From Deltaproteobacteria bacterium (GTDB taxonomy: Bacteria > Desulfobacterota > Binatia > UBA9968), in NCBI GenBank assembly GCA_009379725.1, contig WHTF01000003.1, forward strand, positions 1 through 64,000: a stretch of DNA of 64,000 nucleotides, written 5' to 3'. Below the pieces are notes generated by a model. The model was not told the DNA's origin and did no database searches. It saw only the letters and a program-made list of their open reading frames with translations. The translations under genes were made by a program, and so were the position numbers. How positions within the stretch are numbered: position 1 is the first letter of the stretch; each line of letters begins with the position of its first letter. Below are positions 8,318 through 17,430 of this stretch, piece by piece.

Positions 8318-8926
8318 ATGAAAAAACTCTCGAAGATGGCGTTGATCCTGGCGTTGCTGGCCAGTGCCGGCATTGAAGTGGCTTCCGCCCAGACCCCGGA
8401 GGATGCGTTTTACCAACAGTGGGTTGACTACCGGGACGGCGAGATTTCCGTTGCTTTCGCTCAAACCCCGGTGGTGGTCGCGCTGCATGTCATTCAAGAA
8501 AAAACCGGATTGCAGTTTTTTCTTCCGCCGTCAGCCGAGAGTAAAGTATTGAACTTACGGCTGGAGCGTTCGCGAATCGAGCCTGCCGTCATTTCTCTTC
8601 TTTCTTCCATTGGCTTCAGGAATTTCGCTCTTATGTATGATGAGAAGGGGCGTCCAAACCGCGCCGTAGTCTTGGGGACACAAGTGGAGCAAAGCGCCCG
8701 CGGCGCGGCACAATCCGAAGGTGCAACCGAGAAGGCCGAGGCACCGGTTCAATCCTTAACGACGGAGGAGCGCGACAAACTTCAAAAGGACTTGGAGCGT
8801 TGGCACGAGCTCAAACAGGAGGAACGCGGCAGGATCGAAGACCGCTTGAAGAGCATGCCTTCTTCCGAGGACCGCGACCAACTCGTCAAAGAGTATGGCC
8901 GAAGACTTTTGGGAATAAAAGAATAG
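8318..8926 (+). CDS. Exported protein with secretin/TonB short N-terminal-like domain
   Basis: The start is ATG 8318, 6 bases after a GAGGTG ribosome binding site, which gives 202 residues. A signal peptide (MKKLSKMALILALLASAG to about ASAQ, residue 25) targets it to the periplasm. Residues about 37-105 (ISVAFAQTPVVVALHVIQEKTG, then two strands and SSIGFRNFALMYD) resemble the STN fold that secretins and TonB receptors carry before their main domain. The C-terminal 80 residues are charged and helical, rich in Glu, Lys and Arg. No barrel or secretin domain follows. It may assist a secretion or envelope complex, which is inference. The C13 peptidase gene lies about 220 bases upstream. Confidence 0.65.
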   Translation: MKKLSKMALILALLASAGIEVASAQTPEDAFYQQWVDYRDGEISVAFAQTPVVVALHVIQEKTGLQFFLPPSAESKVLNLRLERSRIEPAVISLLSSIGFRNFALMYDEKGRPNRAVVLGTQVEQSARGAAQSEGATEKAEAPVQSLTTEERDKLQKDLERWHELKQEERGRIEDRLKSMPSSEDRDQLVKEYGRRLLGIKE

Positions 8927-9067
8927 CCTGCCTTGTGCGGATGTGCGCTGCCTGTTGATTGCCATCCCTTTTTTCTTTACTCCGGGTCCGCACAGTGCCG
9001 GTCGTCTTCTCGTCAACTCCTGTTAAATCATCACAGCAGCAAATGGGGTCGGAAGAGTCGATCGCGT

Positions 9068-10588
9068 TTATTTCTTTGCTGCGAACTCCTTTTTTTCCAT
9101 GAGGTATTTTACCAGAAATGGCCAGACTTGAGTTGCGTCGGCTAATATTTCGGCATAAACGCCGTTTTTGACTGCCTTACGCCAAGATTCATTCTCCGAA
9201 TAAGTGCAGCCGGATAGATGGCCGAAATGGGGCCGATCAGGGCAAATTCTCACCCCATAAGTAAAGCGCCGTTCCGGATAGGTTTTCCCAAGCCGTTCAT
9301 TGATAATTTCGATCAATGGCGCGACATTTTGAACGTTATTCCGGGGTACGCCTCCGCCGATTGATAAAATCCCAAAACGTTTGGTACCCGTTACCAGCTT
9401 GATCAACGCCTTGCTGTCGATTTCGAGATCCATAAAGATCGGTTTTCTGCCGCGACGCTTGCGCCGGATGTTGTTGATGTAAAGATCGTTGCCGAGTTCC
9501 GAGTCCACGAAGGCGGGCACGAAGACCGGAACGCCATGCAGATAAGCAGATTTCAAAATACCGCGATCGTTCGGATAGTGTTCGGCCAGGTATTTGCCAA
9601 CCAGCTTGTTTAAGACGGTCGGACTGAGGGAACGAGAGCCATCGATTTTATCGATGACTTGGCCAACCACCTTCTCCACCGTGTCGAGATTGGTTTCGGG
9701 CTCCAATGTGTCGGTAACGCGGTTTAGTTTGTGGCGCGCCAGTGCGGTGTCGTCATAGGCGGGATTGTATTTGTAGTGTTTGAGACCGATAGACGAGACC
9801 AGGCCGTGAGCCATAAGCGCTCCGGTCGACGAGACCGCCTGGACCAAGCCCAATTCGATCATATCGCAGATCACGAGATCCATTTTGCCGACGGTCATGG
9901 CTCCGCTGATAGTCAGAAATCGTACGCATTCCTTGTCCTTGACCATCGCGTGCAGCGCGGTTGCGCCGCGCGAAACCTGCGCGCCGACGCCACCGTAAGC
10001 AGCCAGTTCCGTGACCAGGGAGCCGGCCGAGGTTCGCCTGCCATTGATCCACTCGTCCAGCGTACGGTAAAGCACCGGCATCACATAACGAGGATCGGCG
10101 AAGACGGCGTCGGGAAAGTAGCCGTCTCTGATCTGGCCGGGCCGCGCCATATCAAATGGATTGATAAAGATAGCGCGCGCGGGCTTGGTGTAGAGCGCGT
10201 CCGCATATCTTTCCGAAAACGCGCCGACGGCGATCACATTTTCCCCGCCGGATTTTGGCTTGGCATACTGAGAGGGCAATAGAATTTTTCGAAACCATTT
10301 ATTCTTGAGGAACTCGTGCAAGAGCAACCCAAGCGGAGAATGTCCTACACCGTCATAGATCAAAATCGGCTTTTCTTTCGAAACGATCATCTGATGGATC
10401 GTGGCGGCGACTTCGCCCAGCATCCTGGCACCGAAGGCGCAGTATTTCATCCCGGCAACGATGTCACCGACACTCACGCAGGTACGCAGATCCAACGACT
10501 TGAGCTCTTCGAATTTTAGGCTTTTCACAGGGTCTTTCTTCGTAAATTTAATCCTGTGCTTCGTAACACGGCGAGTGCATGCAGTCAA
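9068..10588 (-). CDS. Deoxyhypusine-synthase-family protein with extra N-terminal domain
   Basis: The C-terminal two thirds (about residues 150-506) follow deoxyhypusine synthase. They show GGVGAQVSRGATALHAMV near 200, LVQAVSSTGALMAHGLV, PVFVPAFVDSELGNDLY, ILSIGGGVPRNN, and ENESWRKAV, whose Lys471 aligns with the catalytic lysine of the SWGK motif. DHS enzymes transfer an aminobutyl group from spermidine with NAD. Bacteria lack eIF5A, so bacterial members probably act on polyamines, like homospermidine synthase, or on unknown acceptors. Residues 1-150 have no counterpart in typical 320-370-residue enzymes; part of them (about 40-70) echoes the DHS entry helix. The start at TTG 10588 is uncertain; an in-frame GTG lies 20 codons later. 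Confidence 0.78.
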   Translation of the reverse strand: MTACTRRVTKHRIKFTKKDPVKSLKFEELKSLDLRTCVSVGDIVAGMKYCAFGARMLGEVAATIHQMIVSKEKPILIYDGVGHSPLGLLLHEFLKNKWFRKILLPSQYAKPKSGGENVIAVGAFSERYADALYTKPARAIFINPFDMARPGQIRDGYFPDAVFADPRYVMPVLYRTLDEWINGRRTSAGSLVTELAAYGGVGAQVSRGATALHAMVKDKECVRFLTISGAMTVGKMDLVICDMIELGLVQAVSSTGALMAHGLVSSIGLKHYKYNPAYDDTALARHKLNRVTDTLEPETNLDTVEKVVGQVIDKIDGSRSLSPTVLNKLVGKYLAEHYPNDRGILKSAYLHGVPVFVPAFVDSELGNDLYINNIRRKRRGRKPIFMDLEIDSKALIKLVTGTKRFGILSIGGGVPRNNVQNVAPLIEIINERLGKTYPERRFTYGVRICPDRPHFGHLSGCTYSENESWRKAVKNGVYAEILADATQVWPFLVKYLMEKKEFAAKK

Positions 10589-10711
10589 TTAAAAGAGAAT
10601 AAACGGGGCTGGTTATGATTTTCTGGACATCCCGCCGGTCGCGGCTCGATCCGTCATGATTGACCGTGAGGTGGGTCAATTGTATAAGCGCTACCGGGGA
10701 GGGTGCCTGTC

Positions 10712-11461
10712 ATGAAACTGAAAGATAAGGTAGCGTTTATTACCGGATTTGGTTCGGGACTCGGACAAGCCATCGCGGTGATGTTCGCGAAAGAGGGTGC
10801 TGCCGTGGCCGGGACATCGACGACGGAATCAAAGGGCAGAGAAACCGTCGCGATGATCGAGAAGGCTGGAGGAAAAGCATTGTTTCGCGCCGGCGATGTC
10901 GGTAACTCAGAGCAAATGAAGTCTCTCATCGCCGAAAGCGTCGAGCGATTCGGCGGACTGGACATCGTCGTGAACAGCGCGGGAGTCAGAACCAACGGGA
11001 GTATCACCGATATTTCGGAAGAGGCGTGGGATCGTACGTTGGATGCCAATTTGAAAGGCGCGTTCGTCGTATCCCGTCTGGCCATACCGGAAATGAAGCA
11101 ACGAGGCGGTGGCGTGATACTTCACATCGCAGCGCGGTCCGGCATGCTCGGACAAGCAGGGAGAGCCGCCTATTGTGCTTCGAAAGGCGGATTGGTCAGG
11201 TTGACTGAAGCCATGGCAATGGACCACGCTCGAGACAACATCAGAGTCAATTGTATCTGTCCCGGGCCGGTGCGAACGCCGATGGTGGATACGTCCACGC
11301 CGGAAAAACTCGCCCGTTACAAAACCAGAGTGCCGCTCGGGCGTATCGGCGAGCCTGACGATGTCGCCTATGCCGCTTTGTATTTGGCATCCGATGAGGC
11401 TTCTTTCGTAACCGCGGCAATTCTACCGGTGGATGCCGGTATGCGCCTGACAGGGCCTTAG
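10712..11461 (+). CDS. Short-chain dehydrogenase/reductase (SDR)
   Basis: ATG 10712 is preferred over the in-frame GTG 10703 because GGGGAGG ends 9 bases before it. The 249-residue classical SDR has the cofactor glycine motif TGFGSGLGQ near residue 11-19, NSAG near 89, a Ser in ARSGMLG near 142, and the catalytic YCASK near 153-157. CPGPVRTPM and a C-terminal VDAGMRLTG close the fold. A Thr-Ser-Thr stretch after the second strand (GTSTTESKGR) hints at NADP rather than NAD. Substrate is not evident; neighbours point loosely to small-molecule catabolism. Length is exactly that of the family. Confidence 0.9.
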   Translation: MKLKDKVAFITGFGSGLGQAIAVMFAKEGAAVAGTSTTESKGRETVAMIEKAGGKALFRAGDVGNSEQMKSLIAESVERFGGLDIVVNSAGVRTNGSITDISEEAWDRTLDANLKGAFVVSRLAIPEMKQRGGGVILHIAARSGMLGQAGRAAYCASKGGLVRLTEAMAMDHARDNIRVNCICPGPVRTPMVDTSTPEKLARYKTRVPLGRIGEPDDVAYAALYLASDEASFVTAAILPVDAGMRLTGP

Positions 11462-11531
11462 ATTGCGCAGTGATGTCTTACGACGGACATTTCGAACAGC
11501 TTTGCTTGAAGATGGCGTCGGGGCATCCCAA

Positions 11532-12260
11532 TCAATTCTGACGCGCGAGTCTTCGCCGCACCCAGATGGCGCCCCACACGCTTGCGGCGATTAGAATTCC
11601 GAGCAGAACAAAGCTGCCCGCGCCGGGGTTACGGATGGCGCTCTGAAGCTGATGGGCGAACAAGTTAGTGACGACTATTCCGGGCGCCAGACCGAGCAAC
11701 GATCCGAGTATGTAGTCTCGAAACGGCACCTGAAACGCTCCGGAGATGACATTGATCACTGTAAAGGGCGCGATTGGAATCAACCGCAGGGTTGCTACCG
11801 CCAGTATTCCCGATTGAGTAATTTTGCGCTCTACCATTTCCCATTTAGATCCGGTCATGCGCCGTACGAAATCTCGGCCAAGAAAATAACCGAGGGCGTA
11901 TGTCGCTACGGAGCCTAAAAGACATCCGGCAAATGAATAGACCATTCCCAGCGTGGGACCGAATACCAGGGCCGTGGCGAGAATGAGAACGGTTACGGGA
12001 AATGAAATTAGGCTACCGATAAGATAGGCCGCGAGAATGATAGCCGGACGCGCTGGATTGGTCCGCAGTGAGAAGGCCCAACCAGTAATTTTGCCGATCT
12101 CGATCTCATCAGCTAGAGGAGTCCAACGCCACACTGCCGCCATACCCAACAACACCAGCAAAATTCCCACTCCCATCCATATCCGGCGGCGCGAACCGCC
12201 AGCGCTCGATTGATGGTCTTCTGTCAGCAGGGCTTTGTTTCTTTTGCGATAGTTTTCCAC
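11532..12260 (-). CDS. TVP38/TMEM64 family (VTT domain) membrane protein
   Basis: The 242-residue product has an N-terminal basic tail, a helix at about 28-45, and a cluster of helices carrying the VTT-domain signatures. These are YLIGSLISFPVTVLILATALVFGP near 80-103, GYFLGRDFVRR near 127, and LRLIPIAPFTVINVISGA near 160-178. The DedA/VTT superfamily includes undecaprenyl-phosphate and phospholipid translocases; a specific role for this TVP38 member is not established. It is an inner-membrane protein. The start codon is GTG with no clear ribosome binding site; an ATG about 28 codons later is the main alternative. It converges with the SDR gene. Confidence 0.88.
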   Translation of the reverse strand: MENYRKRNKALLTEDHQSSAGGSRRRIWMGVGILLVLLGMAAVWRWTPLADEIEIGKITGWAFSLRTNPARPAIILAAYLIGSLISFPVTVLILATALVFGPTLGMVYSFAGCLLGSVATYALGYFLGRDFVRRMTGSKWEMVERKITQSGILAVATLRLIPIAPFTVINVISGAFQVPFRDYILGSLLGLAPGIVVTNLFAHQLQSAIRNPGAGSFVLLGILIAASVWGAIWVRRRLARQN

Positions 12261-12524
12261 GTGGTTAACCCGTAGTGGTTGGGCAATTCCTATGCCATAG
12301 CGTGACGAAGCGAAAATTACTTGCGGAGCGCCAGGATCGAGGAATTCACCTTGTTAATAGCGATTGTTCAAGCCTGGCGGTAGCGTGAGAACAAGTATGA
12401 CCTGTTAGATATGATTTGGGCGTGCGGATCTGAGTCGAGATACCGTTCCCGTTGTCCCGTTTCGTAGACAAAACGTATCAGATGGAATAAACAGAAACAA
12501 TAACCAGAAAGCGAGGTGTAGCGT

Positions 12525-13583
12525 ATGAGCACAGCTAGCGCACTGCGCACGGCGGAGTCGGTTCTTGGCGATGAGCGAATTATATCGGCCGATTCACATA
12601 TCATGGAGCCGGTCGATCTGTGGGAGAAGAATTTGACGCCGGGCTTGAAGGAGCAGTATCCGCAGTTCCCGGCGCGTAGTTCGCCGGGGGAAAAGGCGGG
12701 GGGATGGGACCCGAAGGCACGCATTGAAGAAATGGAGGTCGATGGTGTCTCGGCTGAAGTGCTTTATCCGACCTTGGGGCTGCGCTTGTTCGCTCTCGAA
12801 AACGCGGAACTCCAGGAGGCGTGTTTCCGCATCGCCAACGACTGGCTCATCGATTACTGCAAAGCTGTGCCGGGACGCCTGGTCGGCATTCCCATGATCT
12901 CTCTTTACAACATCAAAAACGGCATCAAAGAGCTTGAACGTTGTAAGAAAGAGGGGCTCGTCGGTTGTTTGATCTGGCAAGTCCCCCCCGACCCCTTGCC
13001 TTTCACCAGCGATTATTACGATCCATTCTGGGAGGCGGCACAGGATATGAACACGCCAGTGAATTTACACATTCTTACGGGCTTCAATTACAGCCGTTTT
13101 GAACGCAAGGGACTCGATACTTACCGAACGGCGGTCAATACGAAGCTGACCGATGCGGCCAATAGCTTGTTCGATCTGGTTTTTAGCGGCGTGCTGGCAC
13201 GCTTCCCGAAACTTAAATTGGTTTATGTCGAAAACGAAGTCGCGTGGCTGCCATTCTTCGTGCATGAATGGGACAAGTACTACATGCGTTTTCGCACCAA
13301 AACACCGCTTCCATTCATGGAAAAACTGCCGGGAGAATATGTGACCGAGCAGGTCTACGCCACTTTTTTTAGCGATCCCACCGGAGGATGGCTGATGGAC
13401 CATTACGGTCAGGACACCTTTATGTGGTCCAATGACTATCCACACGCCGCGTCGACGTGGCCACACTCTCGCAAAGTCATCGCCGAAGAACTAGGTCATC
13501 TATCCAAAGATGTGTTGAGGAAGGTCGTCCGTGAAAACGTCATCAAGCTATACGATTTAAAGATCGATGGAGTAAACAACTAA
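12525..13583 (+). CDS. Amidohydrolase-family protein (ACMSD-like TIM barrel)
   Basis: A GAGGTG ribosome binding site 6 bases upstream supports ATG 12525. The 352-residue protein carries ISADSHIMEP near residue 25, the metal-binding opening of amidohydrolase family 2, and later NLHILTG near 183 and MWSNDYPHAAST near 304, the positions of the second metal histidine and the catalytic Asp. Relatives include aminocarboxymuconate-semialdehyde decarboxylase and gamma-resorcylate decarboxylase, so a decarboxylation or hydrolysis in aromatic breakdown is likely. The exact substrate is unknown. It lies in the same neighbourhood as a class II aldolase, a gentisate-dioxygenase-like cupin and a UbiD decarboxylase, which fits that theme. 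Confidence 0.87.
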   Translation: MSTASALRTAESVLGDERIISADSHIMEPVDLWEKNLTPGLKEQYPQFPARSSPGEKAGGWDPKARIEEMEVDGVSAEVLYPTLGLRLFALENAELQEACFRIANDWLIDYCKAVPGRLVGIPMISLYNIKNGIKELERCKKEGLVGCLIWQVPPDPLPFTSDYYDPFWEAAQDMNTPVNLHILTGFNYSRFERKGLDTYRTAVNTKLTDAANSLFDLVFSGVLARFPKLKLVYVENEVAWLPFFVHEWDKYYMRFRTKTPLPFMEKLPGEYVTEQVYATFFSDPTGGWLMDHYGQDTFMWSNDYPHAASTWPHSRKVIAEELGHLSKDVLRKVVRENVIKLYDLKIDGVNN

Positions 13584-13745
13584 ATTTGCCGGCAGATGAT
13601 TTCTCGTATTGAACTGGAGCGTGGCAAGTAACTTGCCCGTCCGGTCGTCAATAGTTTTCCCTACGCCCATCGGCTGCGGTATTCCTTCGGCGAGAAAAGC
13701 CACTCTTCCGTATTTCGGCGGCTTTATCGGTGGCGGTGTAGCAAA

Positions 13746-14060
13746 ATGAAAACGCTTGCTCTCTATTCACTCGCGGCGATGATGTATGTTGTCGGCGGCG
13801 CTTTGATGAAATACTCCCAGGGATTGACCCAGGCTTTGCCGACGCTGGCGCTCGCCGCAGTATTTAGCGCCGGCGCTTTGATACAAGCCCGCGCCATGCG
13901 CTACGAAGAACTCGGTACCAGCTATGTCCTGGTGTTGGGGCTTGAGGCGCTGTTAGCGATAACGGTGGGAAGTCTATTGTTCGGGGAACAAGTTTCCGGG
14001 CGCGCCGCTGGGGGTATCGCGCTGGTGGTGATCGGTATCGTGGTACTGCGATTATCGTAG
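13746..14060 (+). CDS. SMR-type small membrane protein lacking the essential glutamate
   Basis: The 104-residue, four-helix protein aligns without gaps with EmrE over its first 67 residues. Gly17, Leu20, Met21, Lys22, Ser24, Gly26, Gly57, Tyr60 and Gly65 all match. The proton- and drug-binding Glu14 is Tyr here, and Trp63 is Val, while a Glu appears at 67 in the third helix. SMR transporters use Glu14 for proton-coupled export, so classical multidrug export is unlikely. A role as a divergent metabolite carrier, or as half of a pair, is possible inference. No second SMR gene adjoins it. It could also be classed with short EamA-like proteins. Confidence 0.75.
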   Translation: MKTLALYSLAAMMYVVGGALMKYSQGLTQALPTLALAAVFSAGALIQARAMRYEELGTSYVLVLGLEALLAITVGSLLFGEQVSGRAAGGIALVVIGIVVLRLS

Positions 14061-14118
14061 GAGCGTTGATAACGTTCCTCTTGCAACTGGCAGAGTCAAC
14101 GCTATTCTATTTTTCACA

Positions 14119-15249
14119 ATGGCTGAACGTAACTACTATCAAATTCTCGGTGTCGAGCGCGGTGCTTCGCACAATGATATCCGCAAGGCATACCGCAAGC
14201 TGGCCCGCAAACATCATCCGGATATCAATCCGGGGAACAAAGAAGCCGAAAACAAGTTCAAAGAGATAGCGGTTGCGTACGACGTCTTGGGCGATGAGGA
14301 CAAACGTAAACTGTACGATGAATTCGGCGAGGCGGGGCTGGCTGCCGGGTTTGATGCCGAAAAGGCGCGTAGTTATCAACGATGGCAGCAGTCGGCCGGC
14401 TCGGCCGGCTCGGGTGGCGGTTATGAATTTAACATGGACGATCTCGGCGATCTCTTCGGCGGATTTGGAGGTATGACGGGGCGAGGCCGGCGAACCCGTC
14501 AGGGGCCGGTGCGCGGTGAGGATATGGAATCGAGCATGGACATCGATTTCCTCGACGCCGTGCGCGGCTTCCAGACCGCGATTACGCTGCAACGGCCGGT
14601 CTCGTGCGAGACTTGCCACGGCGCTGGAACCAGACCCGGCAGCGCTCCGAGCCTCTGTCCGGAGTGCGGCGGTACCGGTAGCAAATCGGTGGCCCAGGGG
14701 CCGCTGCAGTTTCGCCAGACTTGTCCGCGCTGCATGGGAAGCGGGCAACTGCCGGGCGAACCTTGTGCCGTCTGCCGGGGCGCGGGTCGCGTGCTGCGGC
14801 CCGAGACGATTCGCGTCAATATTCCTCCCGGCGCCGAGTCCGGCAAGCGGATTCGCTTGCGAGGCAAAGGCGAAGCGGGAATTCGAGGAGGACCGGCCGG
14901 CGACCTTTACATCGTGCCGCGAATCCGGCGGCATCCGCTGCTGACGCGAACCGGCAAGGATTTATCCATGGAACTGCCGATCACCATCGGCGAGGCGTTA
15001 CTCGGCGCCACCGTAGAAGTGCCGACGCCCGCCGGCAAGCTCAATGTGAAGATTCCCGCCGGCGCGCAAAGCGGCCAGCAGCTTCGCCTTAAAGGCAAAG
15101 GAGTCTCCGCTCATGGTCAAAGTTCCGCCGGAGACTTGTATTTGCGGCTCATGATTCGCGTTCCCAAGGATAGTAATATCGCGCAGGACGTGATCAAAAA
15201 AATCGATCAAGCCTATGCGGAAGACGTGCGCAAAGACGTACGTTTGTGA
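14119..15249 (+). CDS. dnaJ: Chaperone DnaJ, Hsp40
   Basis: The 376-residue type A Hsp40 has an N-terminal J domain with the HPD motif (KHHPDINPG, about residues 32-40) that stimulates the DnaK ATPase. A glycine-rich linker (about 90-120) follows, then four zinc-binding CxxCxGxG repeats: [24 protein letters not shown] and CAVCRGAG, between about 165 and 225. The C-terminal substrate-binding domains follow, with [13 protein letters not shown] and [12 protein letters not shown]. It works in the cytoplasm with DnaK and GrpE, neither of which is in this window. A MerR-like gene 15 bases downstream probably shares the transcript. The start ATG has no strong ribosome binding site. Confidence 0.95.
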   Translation: MAERNYYQILGVERGASHNDIRKAYRKLARKHHPDINPGNKEAENKFKEIAVAYDVLGDEDKRKLYDEFGEAGLAAGFDAEKARSYQRWQQSAGSAGSGGGYEFNMDDLGDLFGGFGGMTGRGRRTRQGPVRGEDMESSMDIDFLDAVRGFQTAITLQRPVSCETCHGAGTRPGSAPSLCPECGGTGSKSVAQGPLQFRQTCPRCMGSGQLPGEPCAVCRGAGRVLRPETIRVNIPPGAESGKRIRLRGKGEAGIRGGPAGDLYIVPRIRRHPLLTRTGKDLSMELPITIGEALLGATVEVPTPAGKLNVKIPAGAQSGQQLRLKGKGVSAHGQSSAGDLYLRLMIRVPKDSNIAQDVIKKIDQAYAEDVRKDVRL

Positions 15250-15264
15250 TGAGAGAGTAGAGCG

Positions 15265-15558
15265 ATGCGACGAAAATATCTGGTTATCGCAGAGGTTATC
15301 AAGACGTACGGCGTCGACAAGGAATTCATCCTGCAGCTGGAGCGGGAGAGAGTCATTCGTCCGGTCATCCAGCGCCGGCGCAAACTGTACCCGGCAGATC
15401 AGGTTGAACGTATTCGCGTCGCCAATCTCCTCATCCAAGAGATGGGCGTGAATCTGGAAGGCGCCGAAGTCGTATTGCACATGCGCGAGCAGATGATCGC
15501 CATGCAGCGGCAGTTCAACGAAGTGTTGCGCCTGATCGGCCAGGAGATGAAAAGGTAG
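15265..15558 (+). CDS. MerR-like chaperone modulator or heat-shock repressor (CbpM/HspR type)
   Basis: The 97-residue product opens with a short helix-turn-helix region (YLVIAEVIKTYGVDKEFILQLE, written here only in part: about residues 5-26). A wing RRRKLYPADQVERIRVANLL follows at about 38-57, and a coiled-coil-like helix rich in Met, Glu and Gln ends the protein. Placement 15 bases after dnaJ is the classic position of CbpM, which inhibits the J-domain protein CbpA, or of the MerR-type repressor HspR. The sequence alone does not separate these. I favour a regulator of DnaJ activity or of the dnaJ operon. No HAIR-type operator was found upstream. Confidence 0.7.
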   Translation: MRRKYLVIAEVIKTYGVDKEFILQLERERVIRPVIQRRRKLYPADQVERIRVANLLIQEMGVNLEGAEVVLHMREQMIAMQRQFNEVLRLIGQEMKR

Positions 15559-15631
15559 CCGAGATAATAAAGCCATCGTTCTGTCGGCCAACAATGCCGC
15601 GTTAGCCTAAAAACCGCCGAGGAGAAGTCTA

Positions 15632-16309
15632 ATGGATCTCGATCAGATCAAGCAGGATGTGGTCACCGCCAGCCACGTTCTACATCAACAAGGCGTAGCC
15701 GCCGCCTTCGGGCACGTTAGCGCGCGCATTCCGGGGACGGATACTTTTGTCTTCCCCCCAAGAATGAGTCCGGCCCTGGTGCGCTTGGACAATCTGCTGG
15801 TGCTGGACGTAGATGGAAATCAACTGTCCGGTGACGGCCGTCCGAACACGGAGTTTTGGATTCACGCGCGAATTTACCAAGCCAGGCCGGATGTTCAGTC
15901 GGTTTGCCATGTTCATCCGCCGAGCTGCGTCGTGCTTGGCTCACTTGGCGAAACGATTCGACCGTTGCATGCTTCGGGGGCGATCTTCAAAAATAACGTT
16001 CAGGTATTCGATTCAATAACTCTGATCCGGAGCCGCGAATTGGGCGATGCGGTGGCGCACACTTTGGGACGCCACGGCGCGATGTTGCTGCGCGGCCACG
16101 GCGTCAATGTGGCTGATAAAGATGTTCGGCGGGTATGCGTCATGACGCTGTGGATGGAGGAAGCGGCCAACTATCAATTGCGCGCAATGTCGGCCGGCAA
16201 GCCGCGTTACTTCACGGCCGAGGAACTCGAGCAAATCTATCCTCAGGTCTCGGGAGAAGAAGTATCGAGCCGCGTCTGGGAATACTTCAGCAGCCGGATC
16301 AATCGATAG
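15632..16309 (+). CDS. Class II aldolase/adducin-domain protein
   Basis: The 225-residue protein follows AGGAGAAG 7 bases upstream. It has the family order: FGHVSARIPG near residue 26, NTEFWIHARIY near 72 with the catalytic Glu, the zinc histidines in CHVHPPS near 91-93, and RGHGVNV near 152 with the third His. Class II aldolases, such as fuculose-phosphate aldolase, split or decarboxylate small hydroxy acids using zinc, and members near aromatic catabolic genes often act on ring-fission or hydroxybenzoate-derived acids. The substrate here is unknown. The next gene, on the opposite strand, is a gentisate-dioxygenase-like cupin, and a UbiD gene follows it. Confidence 0.87.
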   Translation: MDLDQIKQDVVTASHVLHQQGVAAAFGHVSARIPGTDTFVFPPRMSPALVRLDNLLVLDVDGNQLSGDGRPNTEFWIHARIYQARPDVQSVCHVHPPSCVVLGSLGETIRPLHASGAIFKNNVQVFDSITLIRSRELGDAVAHTLGRHGAMLLRGHGVNVADKDVRRVCVMTLWMEEAANYQLRAMSAGKPRYFTAEELEQIYPQVSGEEVSSRVWEYFSSRINR

Positions 16310-16368
16310 TGGGAGCCGGTCAAAGTTTTTCTATCTTCTATCCGTTGATCAAGCACGTTTACAGGTGT

Positions 16369-17430
16369 TTACGCGTGTTCCTCGCGGAACAAGCCCAAGC
16401 TTTCCAACACGGGACGATCAGTGACCGAGAAGAGGATCGCAGGCTCCTTCCTTGACGTATTCCGAAACTGATGCCAATTCCATGACGGCACAAAGAAACA
16501 GTCTTTGGCGGCCCAGCTCAGGTCTTTCTCAACGGTTTTCTTAGGACCCACCGTGGTGACGCCTTCGCCCTCGACGACATGATAAATGGTGCTGCTGGTG
16601 TGGCGGTGCGTTTTGGTGGTTTCACCGGGACGCAGTAATTGCACCCAGCAGCCGATGGTGGGCATCGTCGGACCGCCGGTGAGCGGATGCGTGTATTCGA
16701 GCAACACTCCATCATGAGGTTCCGTATCGCCGGCTGCGGCGACGTCTTGTAACGAGCGCAAGGTATCGCGCCACTTGTACGTATAAGGTAACGCGGCGTT
16801 GCCGACGTTTGTCATGCGCGGGCGGATCGCGCCCAGGCTTTGCTTGCAGTAGCCGTCGGGTTTGACGATAGGTTGAGCCGGACCTTCGCCATAATTTTCA
16901 TGAAACACGGCGTCTAAATGGTTGCTCAGATGAATATCGAGCACATCCAACCAGACGATGTTCTTGTTTCCCGGATTGAAGTGATCGTGCCATGTCCAGT
17001 TCGGCGTAAGTACGAGATCGCCGGGTTCCATCAGCATCTGTTCGCCTTCCACGTTTGTATATCCGGTGCCATCGGCTTCGACAACGAAGCGCAATGCGGC
17101 GGCGCTATGCCGGTGGCACTCGGCGCGTTCGCCGGCCTTGACCAACTGTATCGACATTTGCAGCGTGCGGGTAGTGGCTTTTTTATTAGTCAGCGAGGGA
17201 TTGACGAGCTGAACCGTTCGTCTCTTGGCGGCATCGTCGATACCGCCTAATTTGACGACTTCGCCGGACTCCATGAGGCAAGAATAGATAACCGGCCAGG
17301 GCCAAACGTGCGGCACGAGGTCGGGATTCTTTTCGCGTGGTTGCCAGTGGCCACCTAAGGAATGTTCCGCCAATCGCCGGTGTAAAGCCAGCAATTCCGG
17401 GGTTTCGACCAACGGATGTCCATCGCTCAT
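16369..17430 (-). CDS. Double-cupin ring-cleavage dioxygenase (gentisate 1,2-dioxygenase-like)
   Basis: The 353-residue protein carries two cupin domains. The first has ERAECHRHSAAALRFVVEADG near residue 105-125 and TPNWTWHDHFN near 150. The second has TKTHRHTSSTIYHVVEGEG near 282-300 and VPSWNWHQFRN near 327. Gentisate and related dioxygenases bind Fe(II) through histidines of the HxH pair plus a later His in the first cupin and insert O2 between the carboxyl and hydroxyl groups. All of these histidines are visible in both domains. Length is typical. Relatives also cleave salicylate or 1-hydroxy-2-naphthoate, so the exact ring is uncertain. Convergent with the class II aldolase gene. Confidence 0.87.
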   Translation of the reverse strand: MSDGHPLVETPELLALHRRLAEHSLGGHWQPREKNPDLVPHVWPWPVIYSCLMESGEVVKLGGIDDAAKRRTVQLVNPSLTNKKATTRTLQMSIQLVKAGERAECHRHSAAALRFVVEADGTGYTNVEGEQMLMEPGDLVLTPNWTWHDHFNPGNKNIVWLDVLDIHLSNHLDAVFHENYGEGPAQPIVKPDGYCKQSLGAIRPRMTNVGNAALPYTYKWRDTLRSLQDVAAAGDTEPHDGVLLEYTHPLTGGPTMPTIGCWVQLLRPGETTKTHRHTSSTIYHVVEGEGVTTVGPKKTVEKDLSWAAKDCFFVPSWNWHQFRNTSRKEPAILFSVTDRPVLESLGLFREEHA

